64,000 nucleotides of DNA, from contig NZ_FNFE01000001.1 in NCBI RefSeq assembly GCF_900100335.1, positions 186,001 to 250,000 of the forward strand, read 5' to 3'. Position numbers and translations under genes: made by a program. Below, in pieces: positions 1 to 8,999 of the stretch. This DNA is from Natronorubrum texcoconense. Its GTDB lineage: Archaea; Halobacteriota; Halobacteria; Halobacteriales; Natrialbaceae. How positions within the stretch are numbered: position 1 is the first letter of the stretch; each line of letters begins with the position of its first letter. The notes beneath the pieces were generated by a model. It saw only the letters and a list, made by a program, of their open reading frames with translations, was not told the DNA's origin and ran no database searches.

Positions 1-627
1 GGCCGCGAGCGCGACGAACAGGACGAGTACCGCCACGAGCGCGATCAGTCCGGCGACCACCCCCGCACCGGTCGCCGCCAGCGCGATCACGGCGACGATG
101 GACACCATCGTCCCGATCGTGAGCAACACCGCAATCCACGCCAGAAACTCGAGTACGTACAGGCCGAGAAACCGCAGCCAGTAGCGGCGCGCACCGGCGA
201 TGCCGGCGGTCAGACCGCGCCTGTCGATCAGTCGGGCGCTACAGGCGGTGAGCTGCCCGGCGCTGACGATCGGGAAGAGGACGAGAAACAGCAGGATCGA
301 GAGCACGATCGTCACGAGGACGAGCGCGGCTATCCCGGGCGTGAACACCTGTTCGAAGACGGGTTCGAAGCCGCTCACCCACTCGTCGAACGCCTCCTGG
401 TCGGCGTCCGGGTCCGGCGGCTGGCTGTCGATTCCGTGCAGTTGCTCCTGTATCGTCGCGAGACGGCCCGTCGCCTCGAGGTAGACGAATCCGACGGCGA
501 TCGCGAGAAACGGAACGAGGCGAACGATCGCGGGAACGGCAGCCCCGAGCAGGTACCACGGGAGAAGATCCGACGGCCGGCGACGGAGCGCGGCGATAGC
601 GGCAGTGACCGAATCGGAGAGGGACAT
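1..627 (-). CDS. Multi-pass membrane protein, 3' end outside the window
   Basis: An open frame of 209 codons starts at ATG 627 and runs off the left edge without a stop. The product begins MSLSDSVTAAIAALRRRP. It has a hydrophobic stretch at about residues 20-50, a polar acidic loop (about 60-90), and at least three further strongly hydrophobic segments up to the edge. This layout, with a short amphipathic start followed by paired membrane helices, is like the uncharacterised haloarchaeal membrane families of the DUF4013/DUF7847 type, but that assignment is from general resemblance only. No catalytic motif is visible. The gene is certain as a coding region; its function is unknown. Confidence 0.75.
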   Translation of the reverse strand, partial: MSLSDSVTAAIAALRRRPSDLLPWYLLGAAVPAIVRLVPFLAIAVGFVYLEATGRLATIQEQLHGIDSQPPDPDADQEAFDEWVSGFEPVFEQVFTPGIAALVLVTIVLSILLFLVLFPIVSAGQLTACSARLIDRRGLTAGIAGARRYWLRFLGLYVLEFLAWIAVLLTIGTMVSIVAVIALAATGAGVVAGLIALVAVLVLFVALAA

Positions 628-728
628 ACTGACACTTCGATCGTCTTTCAGATAAATGAACCTCTATTGGTCGGGGTGGCGGACGGTGGCGGGAGGCCAC
701 GTCGAGAAGTTGGTCGTCGGTCCGTGGT

Positions 729-1007
729 TCAGTTGAACGTTCGGTCGTCGAACGTGTCGTTCGTGTCGTCGTTCGAGCTCCCACCCGAGAGACGCGGGGT
801 GAACCCGCCGGTGAGGATGACGGAGACGACGACCAGTGCGGCCGAGAGGACGACGAAATCCGCGCTCGGATCGTACCCCGCGAGACCGGCGCCGGTCGAG
901 ACGACGAAGATGGCGACGGTGAAGACGATGGTCGCGAGGAGCCCGACGACGACGATTCCGACGACGCTGGCCAGCAGCCCGCTCAGTATGTGGCGAATCG
1001 AGGACAT
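729..1007 (-). CDS. Small membrane protein
   Basis: The product has 92 residues with two long hydrophobic segments (about 8-35 and 48-68) and a hydrophilic, Asp/Asn-rich tail ending DDRTFN. The start MSSIRH fits a helix beginning just inside the membrane. The gene lies 101 bp upstream of the truncated membrane protein on the same strand, so the two may be co-transcribed. Small two-helix proteins of this kind are common in haloarchaea and mostly uncharacterised; I do not recognise the family. Confidence 0.7.
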   Translation of the reverse strand: MSSIRHILSGLLASVVGIVVVGLLATIVFTVAIFVVSTGAGLAGYDPSADFVVLSAALVVVSVILTGGFTPRLSGGSSNDDTNDTFDDRTFN

Positions 1008-1177
1008 TCGTTGTAACCGAATTATTCTCGAGCGAACGTAATCATTATGACATCGGTCTCGATCGAGATATCGCCCTCCGGTCGCTCACGGCGTCGATGA
1101 ACCGGTGTGAGTGCGGAACTGCCAGTCGATAGCAAAGGAGTTGAGAGAACTGCTGCGGTGGGTGGTGTGGCTCACGA

Positions 1178-1711
1178 TCAGCCGAGGAGGTACCGCAGTT
1201 GCGGGACCCGCTCGACGATCGGGTGTTCTTCGATGTAGCGGTCCACGCCGAGGATCCGGCCGGCCGCCAGCGCGCCGAGCGTCAGGAAGACGGCGGCGTA
1301 CACCAACTGATCGTTGACCAGCCCGCCGGCGACGTCCCAGCTGCCGAAGTAGAACAGGACCATCTGGGTCGCTGCTCCGAGCGCGGCCAGTCGGACGAAG
1401 ACGCCGGCGATCAGCGCGAGGCCGATGAGCACCTGCGTGACCGGAACGATCACGTCGATCGCCCCCATCAGCGCGGCGCTCTCGGCCATCACCCCGAAGA
1501 GCCCGCTCGCCGGACTCGCCGGGTCGACGTTCGCGAGGTAGCCGTGGGCGCTGAACTCACCGGTTACCTTCCCCCAGCCCGCCGACAGCATCACCCAGCC
1601 CATCAGCAGTCGAAGGCCCAGAATCGCCCACGCGCTGAGGTGGTGCGGTCGCCCCTCGAGCGTCACGCCACCGAGGCGGCTTTCCAACCGGTTTACCGCA
1701 GTCGTCGTCAT
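1178..1711 (-). CDS. DoxX family membrane protein
   Basis: The 177-residue product has four predicted membrane helices (about 27-47, 78-103, 108-128 and 135-155). The early pattern of a helix with GWVMLSAGWGKV followed by a conserved loop is typical of DoxX proteins. DoxX was named from the small subunit of the Acidianus thiosulfate:quinone oxidoreductase; in haloarchaea the family is often linked to sulfur or redox metabolism, but the exact role is unknown. A ribosome-binding site (AGAGGTGA, 1718-1725) precedes the ATG. The gene is divergent from the rhodanese-MBL enzyme at 1884, which suggests shared sulfur-related function; that link is inference. Confidence 0.88.
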   Translation of the reverse strand: MTTTAVNRLESRLGGVTLEGRPHHLSAWAILGLRLLMGWVMLSAGWGKVTGEFSAHGYLANVDPASPASGLFGVMAESAALMGAIDVIVPVTQVLIGLALIAGVFVRLAALGAATQMVLFYFGSWDVAGGLVNDQLVYAAVFLTLGALAAGRILGVDRYIEEHPIVERVPQLRYLLG

Positions 1712-1818
1712 TGTCAGTCACCTCTTACAGCTAGAGGGTGGCTGGCCATTTACTTGAATACGAATTACGATTCCCGTCACGCTGGAGTGCCGCCGGAGTA
1801 TGCCACTATATGTAGGGT

Positions 1819-1829
1819 CTATATATTGA
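1819..1829 (+). promoter_or_regulatory. Probable TATA box for the rhodanese-MBL gene
   Basis: TCTATATATTG lies 55-65 nt upstream of ATG 1884 and would place the transcript start near 1850. That leaves a leader of about 30 nt and argues against the alternative upstream GTG at 1845. Confidence 0.5.
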
Positions 1830-1883
1830 TGCCGTGACTCTGCCGTGCTGAAGCTTACGTCGTACGGTGGCGTACTGGCGACT

Positions 1884-3029
1884 ATGGTTACGACGCTCTC
1901 TGCGGATCGACTCGCGGAACTTATCGACGACGACGCGGCGTTCACCCTCGTCGATACCCGTCCCGAAGACAGCTACGCGGCCTGGCACATCTCCGGAGCA
2001 CTGCACTTTCCGTTCGGTCCCGAGGAGGAACTGGACGGCCGCCTCGAGGAGTTCGAGGAGCTGGTCGGCGACGCCGATCGCGTGATCACCACCTGCGCGA
2101 AGGGGATCTCCTCGGGGAATCTGGCGATCCAGCTCGAGTCGGCAACCGACGCCTACGACGTCCAGGCGGTCGACGGCGGGATGAAGGGGTGGAGCGGCGT
2201 CTACGATCACGTGACGATCGACGCTGGCGACGACGAACTGACGATCGTCCAGATCCAACGCCGTGCGAAGGGGTGTCTGGGGTACGTCGTCGGCTGTGAT
2301 GCGACGGGCGAGGCCGTCGTCGTCGATCCGACCGGCGACGTCGAGGAGTTCGAGACCGCGGCCGAAGAAGCTGGACTCTCGATTACGGGCGTGATCGACA
2401 CGCACGTCCACGCCGATCACATCTCCGGCGGCTGGGAGCTGGCGGATCGACTCGGGGCTCCCTACTACCTCGGTGCCCGCGCCGCGGAGCGCGGCGTCGA
2501 GATCGAATTCATGCCGCTCGAGCGAAACGAGGTACTGGAAGTCGGCGATCTCGCGGTCAAAGCCGTGATCGCGCCGGGGCACACGAGCGAGATGATCAAC
2601 GTCCTCGTCGACGACGCGGCGCTGCTCACTGCCGACACCCTGCACGTCGATTCCGTGGGTCGGACGGAACTCGAGTTCAGCGACGACGAGGGGGAACGAG
2701 GGGCGAAGCTGCTCTACGAGACGCTGCACCGCACCCTGTTGGCCGAACCGGAGGGGATAACTGTCCTCCCGGGCCACGTCACCGTCACGGCCGACGGCGA
2801 GTTCGAACACGGCGCGCCAGGCGAGCCGATTTCGACGACCGTTCGCGACGCGCGGACGGGGATCGACCTGCTCGGACTCGAGGAGGACGCCTTCGTCGAG
2901 CGGATGGCCGACGCCGGCGAGAAGCCCGCGAACTACGAGGAGATCATCGACCTGAATCGCGGGGTGCGGGAGGAACCGCCCGAAGAGCGAGTCGAACTCG
3001 AGTTAGGCCCGAACAACTGTTCGGCCTGA
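1884..3029 (+). CDS. Rhodanese / metallo-beta-lactamase fusion, persulfide-dioxygenase-like
   Basis: The 381-residue protein has an N-terminal rhodanese domain (about 1-110) with candidate active-site cysteine 71 (TTCAKGISS), followed by a metallo-beta-lactamase domain (about 115-340). The metal motif THVHADH at 173-179, the later histidine in APGHTSEM (H233) and LPGHVTV are those of the ETHE1/glyoxalase II branch, so oxidation of glutathione-type or other persulfides is the likely reaction. Known bacterial relatives fuse the same two domains in either order. I chose ATG 1884 rather than GTG 1845 because of the TATA box position. The C-terminal 50 residues are acidic and end NNCSA. Divergent from DoxX. 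Confidence 0.9.
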   Translation: MVTTLSADRLAELIDDDAAFTLVDTRPEDSYAAWHISGALHFPFGPEEELDGRLEEFEELVGDADRVITTCAKGISSGNLAIQLESATDAYDVQAVDGGMKGWSGVYDHVTIDAGDDELTIVQIQRRAKGCLGYVVGCDATGEAVVVDPTGDVEEFETAAEEAGLSITGVIDTHVHADHISGGWELADRLGAPYYLGARAAERGVEIEFMPLERNEVLEVGDLAVKAVIAPGHTSEMINVLVDDAALLTADTLHVDSVGRTELEFSDDEGERGAKLLYETLHRTLLAEPEGITVLPGHVTVTADGEFEHGAPGEPISTTVRDARTGIDLLGLEEDAFVERMADAGEKPANYEEIIDLNRGVREEPPEERVELELGPNNCSA

Positions 3030-3141
3030 GTCACGATCGGACCGGTTCGTCGATCCCGACGATTCGCGTCGCCCGATAGTCGGCTTTTCCTGAGAACGAG
3101 CTTTATACGATTATGACATAGTATACCACGGTGAACGATCC

Positions 3142-3315
3142 GTGCAGATAACCGCAATACGACAGGTCGAGTGTCCGGAGTGTGCGACCCGAGCAAGCGT
3201 TTCAGTCCCCCGCGGCGACGTCGAGCCGAAACCCAGTCGCTCCGTCGCAGCGTTCGGTGAGCAGACGAAAGTGACCTGTTCGAACGGACACACCTACTGG
3301 GTACAGTTCTGTTAA
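3142..3315 (+). CDS. Small zinc-finger protein (57 aa, GTG start)
   Basis: The frame opens at GTG 3142 and stops at TAA 3313-3315. The product has CPEC near the N terminus (residues 11-14) and CSNGH (residues 46-50) near the C terminus, a plausible Cys3-His or Cys4-type zinc site including the last cysteine of the protein. Proteins of this size with CPxC motifs are abundant and conserved in haloarchaea, with some implicated in regulation. A TATA-like CTTTATACG at about 3101-3109 lies roughly 35 nt upstream. A T-rich run (3322-3326) follows the stop. No in-frame ATG lies between the preceding stop and the GTG. Confidence 0.65.
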   Translation: MQITAIRQVECPECATRASVSVPRGDVEPKPSRSVAAFGEQTKVTCSNGHTYWVQFC

Positions 3316-3366
3316 TTCCTCTTTTTCGAGCCTCGAGCGATCACCTTCGGAGCGCCGACGCTTGAG

Positions 3367-3690
3367 TCACCGCGAGTAGGTCTCGAGCCTGACGATTTGA
3401 CCGTCCGCACACTCGAAGAAATCCGCGAACTCGAACAGCACTCGCTCCCCGTCTCGGACGCGTCCGCGGGCAGCGGCCCGCTCGCCGTCGGCGATCACCG
3501 CCTCGAGTTCGTGACTGGTGTCGGGATTCGGTCGGTCTTCGCGCATGAATCGGACGAACGACTCTCGGGCCTCGAACGTTCGGTCGGGCCGTCGCTGGAC
3601 GAAATCGGGCGCGAGGACGTCTTCGAGGACGCCGTACTCGTGCTGGTCGAGCGCGTCGTAGTACTGCCGAACGAGGGCTTCCGACTCCAT
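3367..3690 (-). CDS. SnoaL-like / NTF2-fold protein
   Basis: The 107-residue product begins with an alpha-helix and the pattern VRQYYDALDQHEYGVLEDVLAPDF, the usual opening of SnoaL-like polyketide-cyclase and NTF2-fold proteins, and ends with beta strands. These small cone-shaped proteins bind hydrophobic ligands or act as isomerases and cyclases; the substrate cannot be told from the sequence. It converges with the small zinc-finger gene and is divergent from the Rieske gene. Confidence 0.8.
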   Translation of the reverse strand: MESEALVRQYYDALDQHEYGVLEDVLAPDFVQRRPDRTFEARESFVRFMREDRPNPDTSHELEAVIADGERAAARGRVRDGERVLFEFADFFECADGQIVRLETYSR

Positions 3691-3815
3691 ACGACGACCG
3701 TTTCGGTGCGACGGTCAAAAGCGTACAGTTCGATCGGCCGCTCCCGTCCGGGATCGAGAGGGCCGATCCGGGAAGCTGTCAGGATCGTTACCGTAACACG
3801 CTTCAGCGAACGCTT

Positions 3816-3827
3816 ACACGTACGTGT
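3816..3827. promoter_or_regulatory. 12-bp palindrome upstream of the Rieske gene
   Basis: ACACGTACGTGT is a perfect palindrome lying 16-27 nt upstream of ATG 3843, where a TATA element would sit if the transcript is leaderless. It may be an operator. No direct evidence of a binding protein. Confidence 0.35.
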
Positions 3828-3842
3828 GTCGACTGGTCACAC

Positions 3843-5651
3843 ATGGCAACGACGGACGACTTTCAGGCGGCCGTTTCGGTGGCCGACTTGGAGGAGACCG
3901 GACGCGAACTGGTAAGCATCGACGGGACGCCGCTGGCCCTATTTCACCACGAGGGCGAGATCCGCGCAGTGAACAACCGCTGTCCCCACATGGGGTTCCC
4001 GCTGGTCGAAGGGACCGTCGACGACGGCATCCTCACCTGCCACTGGCACCACGCGCGGTTCGAACTCTCCTGTGGCGACACCTTCGACCCGTGGGCCGAC
4101 GACGTTCGGACGTATCCCACGGAGATTCGGGACGGGACGGTCTACGTGAATCCGAATCCTCCCCGCGAGTTGCCGCCCGACGAACACTGGGCCGAGCGCC
4201 TCGAGACCGGTCTCGAGGAGAACCTCCGACTCGTCGTCGCGAAGTCGACGATCGGCCTGCTCGACGCCGGCGTCGACTATCGGGAGCCGATGGCGACGAC
4301 GCTCGAGTTCGGCACTCGATACCGAGAATCGGGCTGGGGCTCCGGGTTGACGATTCTGGGTTGCATGGCCAACGTGATCGACGACCTCGAACCCGAGGAC
4401 CGAAAGCGAGCGCTCTACACCGGCGTTCGGCACGTCGCGAGCGACTGCGCGGGCGAACCACCACACTTCGATCAGCCGTCGTTCTCGACCGAGGACGTCG
4501 CGTTCGACCGACTGAAGTCGTGGTTCCGCGACTGCGTCGAGGTTCGGGACCGCGACGGGGCGGAACGCTGTCTCCGTACCGCGGTCGCGTCGGGCCGATC
4601 CGAAGCCGAACTCGCAGAACTCCTCGTCGCCGGCGCGACCGATCACCCCTACCTCTCGACCGGACACGTCCTCGACTTCGCCAACACGGCCTTCGAGAGC
4701 CTCGAGCACGCCGGCTGGGACCACGCCGACCAGGCGCTCGCGAGCCTCGTCGAACCGCTCGTCACCGCCAGCCGAAGCGACGAACGGTCTTCCTGGCGAC
4801 AGCCGGTGGATCTCGTCGCGCTGCTCGAGGACGTCTACGGCGGCGACGTGAGCGAGACGGTCGGCCTCGAGGAACTCGTTCGGGAAGGGGCGGACAGAAT
4901 GTGGGGCTCTCCGGACGACTTTCAGGATACCTTGCTCGAGGACGATCCCGAGGCCATCGTCGACACGCTTGCCGACGCCGTTCGGGAGGGGGCGACCAGC
5001 GAGGCACTCGCCGCCGAAGTCGCCCACGCCGCGGCCACGCGCGTCGCCCAGTTCGGTACCGCGAACGAGTTCAGCGACTGGAACACCGTCCACCACACGT
5101 TCACGTACGCGAACGCGGTCCACCAGTTTACGCGTCGGACGGACGCCCTCGAGTGCTATCGGGGCGTCTTCGACGCGGCACTCAACGTCTATCTCGACCG
5201 GTTCCTCAACACGCCGCCCGCGCCGATTCCGGCGGTCGGCGACAACGAGACCGGCCGCGAACCGGACGCGATTCTCGGGGACCTGCTGGAGACGTTCGAC
5301 ACCGAAGGCGAGGTCAACGAGGCCGGTCGACTCGTCGCCGAGTTCTTCGACTGCGGCGGCGATGCTGCGGCGCTGAAACGGACGCTTGGCCACGGACTGC
5401 TGCGTGAAGATTCGGGCTTTCACACGCTACAGAACCTCGAGGCGGCGTTCCGACAGTTCGATCTCGTTGACGCCGAGGGCGCCGATGGTTCCGGAACGGC
5501 CGTCGACCGCGAGCGTCGACGGCGCGTGCCGATGATCGCAACTGCCCGCTACACGGCGGCACACTTCCCGACGCGTCGGGAGGCCGAGCAGACGTTCACC
5601 ATTGCCTCGCGGCTCAACCGCGGCGAGGCGATTCACGAAGAAAACGAGTAG
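3843..5651 (+). CDS. Rieske [2Fe-2S] protein with large C-terminal domain
   Basis: The product has 602 residues. The first 105 form a Rieske domain with CPHMGF (C47, H49) and CHWHH (C66, H69), the four cluster ligands in the standard CxH...CxxH arrangement. The remaining about 500 residues look mostly helical and contain several histidine-containing patterns, for instance HPYLSTGHVLDFAN and WNTVHHTFTYANAVHQF, so a second metal or cofactor site is possible. No flavin or mononuclear-iron oxygenase signature of the classic dioxygenase alpha subunit was recognised. Rieske proteins of about 600 residues with such a C-terminal region exist in bacteria and haloarchaea, but I do not know a biochemical function. 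No signal peptide, so cytoplasmic. Confidence 0.85.
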   Translation: MATTDDFQAAVSVADLEETGRELVSIDGTPLALFHHEGEIRAVNNRCPHMGFPLVEGTVDDGILTCHWHHARFELSCGDTFDPWADDVRTYPTEIRDGTVYVNPNPPRELPPDEHWAERLETGLEENLRLVVAKSTIGLLDAGVDYREPMATTLEFGTRYRESGWGSGLTILGCMANVIDDLEPEDRKRALYTGVRHVASDCAGEPPHFDQPSFSTEDVAFDRLKSWFRDCVEVRDRDGAERCLRTAVASGRSEAELAELLVAGATDHPYLSTGHVLDFANTAFESLEHAGWDHADQALASLVEPLVTASRSDERSSWRQPVDLVALLEDVYGGDVSETVGLEELVREGADRMWGSPDDFQDTLLEDDPEAIVDTLADAVREGATSEALAAEVAHAAATRVAQFGTANEFSDWNTVHHTFTYANAVHQFTRRTDALECYRGVFDAALNVYLDRFLNTPPAPIPAVGDNETGREPDAILGDLLETFDTEGEVNEAGRLVAEFFDCGGDAAALKRTLGHGLLREDSGFHTLQNLEAAFRQFDLVDAEGADGSGTAVDRERRRRVPMIATARYTAAHFPTRREAEQTFTIASRLNRGEAIHEENE

Positions 5652-5663
5652 GTGGTCGAAGCC

Positions 5664-6992
5664 TCAGTCGCTGCTGATCGTCCCGCCGCCGTCGGGACCG
5701 TAGCGCGAGTCGTCGTCGTACCGAACGCACTTCGCGGTCTGGTCTGACTCTACCTGATAGGTCTCGATCGTTCCGCGCTCACAGGGGGTGGCGAACTCGG
5801 TCTCGAGCCGGTCTCGAGCCGCTTCGCGGTCGCCCGCGGTCACCGTCTCGAGCACGTCCGCGAGGACGCGTTCGGCGTCGGCATCCGTTAGCCGGGCCGG
5901 GATGTCGTAGGAGTCGCGGATCGCTTCGGGGGTCTTCTCCGCCGTGTCGTCGACGAACGTCACGTCGTCGCCCAACAGGTCGTAGCGGAAGTTTGCGACT
6001 GCCCGCCAGTGATCTTGGTCCATCTCGTAGCCTTCCGGCTGGACGAGTTTCGGGCAGCGCGGGTGGAATCGGCAGCCGCTCGGGACGTCGATGGGGTCCG
6101 GAACCTCCCCGACGAGTTCGATTCGCTCGCGGTCTTCGGTGGGATCGATCCGCGGCACCGAGGAGACCAACGCCTGCGTGTAGGGGTGTTTCGGGTCGTT
6201 GATAATTTGGTCCGCCGGGCCGACCTCGACCAGTTCGCCGAGGTACATGATGCCGATCCGGTCGCACATGTGCTTGAGCAGGGAGAGGTCGTGACTGATG
6301 TAGACCGCCGTCAGCCCCAGCTCCGTTTGCAGCCGCTTGAACAGATCGAGGATGCTCGCCCTGATCGAGACGTCGAGCATACTCGCCGGTTCGTCGGCCA
6401 GCAGGAACGACGGCTCGAGGGCCAGCGCGCGAGCGATCCCGACGCGCTGGCGCTCGCCGCCGCTCAGTTCGCTCGGATACTCGTGTGCGTAGGCCTCGGC
6501 CGGTCGCAGCCCCGCCTGCTCGATGGTCTCGTAGACCCGCGCATCGCGCTCTTCGGCCGTGCCGATATCGTGGACGTCGAGCGGCTCTTTGACCCACTTG
6601 TAGACCGTAAACCGCGGATTGATCGACTGGTAGGGGTCCTGGTGAATGATCTGTGCGTCCCGGCGGAACTGGTTCAGTTCGCTGCCGCTCGCGTGGGTGA
6701 TCTCTTTCTCGTCGAAGTAGATCTTCCCACCCGTCGGCTCGAGCAGCCTGATCGCGCTCTTGCCGAGCGTCGTTTTTCCACAGCCGGACTCCCCGGCGAG
6801 GCCGAACGCTTCGCCCTCGCGAATCCCCAGCGAGACGCCGTCGACAGCTTTGACTGCCTTGTTGCTCTCGCCGTGGAGGAGCCGCGAGACGATGCCGCTG
6901 TTGACGGGGAAGTGTTTCTCGAGGTTCTCCACCTCGAGTTTGTACGTTTCGTCCGTCTCAGTCGCCGAGTCGTACTCGAGGGCATCAGTCAT
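5664..6992 (-). CDS. dppF: Dipeptide/oligopeptide ABC importer, ATP-binding protein (DppF/OppF type)
   Basis: The 442-residue ATPase has Walker A GESGCGKT (67-74), the signature [15 protein letters not shown], and Walker B followed by [11 protein letters not shown]. The OppC/DppF C-terminal motif GCRFHPRCP marks the peptide/nickel transporter subfamily. It energises peptide uptake together with DppD. About 110 residues follow the usual end of such proteins, making it longer than the typical 330-350; this tail contains two cysteines and ends GGGTISSD. The start overlaps the stop of dppD by 8 bp, so translation is coupled. Last gene of a five-gene minus-strand operon. Confidence 0.93.
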   Translation of the reverse strand: MTDALEYDSATETDETYKLEVENLEKHFPVNSGIVSRLLHGESNKAVKAVDGVSLGIREGEAFGLAGESGCGKTTLGKSAIRLLEPTGGKIYFDEKEITHASGSELNQFRRDAQIIHQDPYQSINPRFTVYKWVKEPLDVHDIGTAEERDARVYETIEQAGLRPAEAYAHEYPSELSGGERQRVGIARALALEPSFLLADEPASMLDVSIRASILDLFKRLQTELGLTAVYISHDLSLLKHMCDRIGIMYLGELVEVGPADQIINDPKHPYTQALVSSVPRIDPTEDRERIELVGEVPDPIDVPSGCRFHPRCPKLVQPEGYEMDQDHWRAVANFRYDLLGDDVTFVDDTAEKTPEAIRDSYDIPARLTDADAERVLADVLETVTAGDREAARDRLETEFATPCERGTIETYQVESDQTAKCVRYDDDSRYGPDGGGTISSD

Positions 6993-8061
6993 CGGACTCC
7001 ACCTCGGCTGTCGCTCGATCCGCGGTGGGATCGTCGGGCCGACCGATCTCCTGCTCGAGCCAGGTTTCTTTCTTTCCAGCTTCCGTCTGTAGGAGCTCGA
7101 CCTCGTCGGCGCGGTGACATTCGACCTCGTGCCCGTCGCCGTACGATTCGGGTTCCGGCGTCACCTCCCAGCAGGCCTCTTCGGCGAACGGACAGCGCGG
7201 AGCGAACCGACAGCCTTCGCCCGGATCGACGAGTTCAGGTGGCGTGCCCGGGATGGAGATCAGCTCCTGATCGTCGTCGTTGATGTCCGGGAACGCGTTC
7301 CGGAGGCCGAGCGTGTACGGATGGCGCGGGTTCGTGATGATCGTTTCGGCGTCGGCGATCTCGATGATGCGACCGCCGTAGACCACGGCGATGCGGTCGC
7401 AGGTCTCGCTGACGACCGACATGTCGTGGGTGATCATGATCATCGCGCTGTTCAGCTCTTTTTGCATCTTCTTGATCGTCTCGAGGATGCGGTCCTGGAT
7501 CACCACGTCCAGGGCCGTCGTCGGCTCGTCTGCGAGCACGAGCGACGGCGAGAGCGCGAGTGCGAGCGCGATCATCGCCCGCTGGGCCATTCCGCCGGAG
7601 AACTGGTGTGGGTAGTCGTCGACGCGGTCAGGTTCGATTCCGAGTTCGTCGAACAGCGATCGTGCCCGTTCTCGAGCCTCGGCTTTCGAGGTGCCGTCCT
7701 CGTGATACCGGATGACCTGTACGATCTGCTGGCCGACGGTGTAGACTGGGTCGAAGCCGTTCATCGCGTTCTGGGGAATCATCGAAATCTCGGACCAGCG
7801 GAGCTGTTTTCGCAGTTCCGAGTCGGTGAGCTCCGTGATTTCGGTGCCGTCGAACGCGACGGAGCCGTCGACGATTTCGGCGTTGTCGGGCAGCAGGCGG
7901 ATGATCGACTTGGCGAGCGTCGTCTTTCCGCTGCCGCTCTCGCCGACCAGGCCGACGGTCTCGCCCCGCTCGATCGAGAGCGACACGTCGTCCGTCGCAC
8001 GGACCCAGCCGTCCTCGGCCCGATAGTACGTCTTCAGATTGGTGATATCGAGTAGCGTCAT
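6985..8061 (-). CDS. dppD: Dipeptide/oligopeptide ABC importer, ATP-binding protein (DppD type)
   Basis: The 358-residue protein has Walker A GESGSGKT (40-47), signature [17 protein letters not shown] and [11 protein letters not shown]-type Walker B ([11 protein letters not shown]), plus the C-terminal GCRFAPRCP motif of the peptide transporter ATPases. I placed the start at ATG 8061 ([10 protein letters not shown]), because the open frame upstream is only the antisense shadow of dppC. The ATG overlaps the stop of dppC by 4 bp and the stop overlaps dppF by 8 bp. Confidence 0.93.
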   Translation of the reverse strand: MTLLDITNLKTYYRAEDGWVRATDDVSLSIERGETVGLVGESGSGKTTLAKSIIRLLPDNAEIVDGSVAFDGTEITELTDSELRKQLRWSEISMIPQNAMNGFDPVYTVGQQIVQVIRYHEDGTSKAEARERARSLFDELGIEPDRVDDYPHQFSGGMAQRAMIALALALSPSLVLADEPTTALDVVIQDRILETIKKMQKELNSAMIMITHDMSVVSETCDRIAVVYGGRIIEIADAETIITNPRHPYTLGLRNAFPDINDDDQELISIPGTPPELVDPGEGCRFAPRCPFAEEACWEVTPEPESYGDGHEVECHRADEVELLQTEAGKKETWLEQEIGRPDDPTADRATAEVESDD

Positions 8062-8999
8062 TCTTGATGTCTGAGTTCGGGATTGACCACTTCTTCGAGC
8101 GTGCGACCGATGAAGAACACCGACATCACGAACAGCATGATGCAGATGCCGGGTGGGAAGACCCACCACCAGGCCTCGCGGATGGCGTTTGCGGTGTACA
8201 CGTTGTAGATCATCTCTCCCCACGAGAGCATGTTCGGGTCGCCGAAGCCGAGGAACGAAAGGCTCGCCTCGGCGATGACCGCCCAGCCGACCGCGAACGC
8301 CGCGTACAGGAACGTAAGCGGCAACACGTTGGGGAGGATGTGTCGGTACATGATTCGCAGGTGACCGGCACCGATGGCCTGTGCGCTCTCGACGTAGGGC
8401 CGTTGCTTGTGACTCAACACCTGCGAGCGGATCACGCGGGCCGTCGATCGCCACAGAATCAACACGATCGCAACGATGATGTTGACGAGACTGTTGCCGA
8501 GAATCGCCACGAGAACGATCGCGAACGGCAGGAACGGGACGCCGTAAACGATGTCGGTAATCCGCATCAACACGTCGTCGACCCAGCCGCCGAAGTAGGC
8601 GCTGACGAGGCCGACGTTGGTCCCGATGAAGACGGCCATAAACGCCGCGAGGCTCCCGACGAGGAGCGTCACGCGAGTGCCGGCGATCACCTGTGAGAGG
8701 ACGTCGCGGCCCATGTCGGTCGTCCCCAGCGGGTGGGCGGCCGACGGAGACTCGAGACGGCCGCCGACGGCTCGCTCGCCCGGATCGTGAGGCGCAATCC
8801 CCGGAATCGTCAGGTTGAGGAACTCGATCGTCGTCGGCCGAGCGAAGATGCCGATCACGAGGAACACGAACAGCGTGGCTAACCCGATCTGGCCGAGTCT
8901 ATCGCCTTCGAACACCTCGAGTTTGGTTCGAACGTAGTCGATCCCGTTGCCGATGGTGCTTGTCGCGCTATCGATTGGAGACGTCGTGCCAGTGCTCAT
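8058..8999 (-). CDS. dppC: Dipeptide/oligopeptide ABC importer, permease (DppC type)
   Basis: The 313-residue permease has an N-terminal helix (about 40-57), a long extracytoplasmic loop with HPLGTTDMGRDVLSQ, the hallmark of the DppC/OppC family, and five further helices. The EAA loop that docks the ATPase is at ESAQAIGAGHLRIMYRHILPN. It overlaps dppB and dppD by 4 bp on either side (ATGA overlaps), so the three are translationally coupled. Confidence 0.94.
   Translation of the reverse strand: MSTGTTSPIDSATSTIGNGIDYVRTKLEVFEGDRLGQIGLATLFVFLVIGIFARPTTIEFLNLTIPGIAPHDPGERAVGGRLESPSAAHPLGTTDMGRDVLSQVIAGTRVTLLVGSLAAFMAVFIGTNVGLVSAYFGGWVDDVLMRITDIVYGVPFLPFAIVLVAILGNSLVNIIVAIVLILWRSTARVIRSQVLSHKQRPYVESAQAIGAGHLRIMYRHILPNVLPLTFLYAAFAVGWAVIAEASLSFLGFGDPNMLSWGEMIYNVYTANAIREAWWWVFPPGICIMLFVMSVFFIGRTLEEVVNPELRHQE

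Noticed and set aside
3824-5407. 527-codon plus-strand frame
   Set aside because: Overlaps the Rieske gene in another frame; the product is almost half Arg, a typical shadow.
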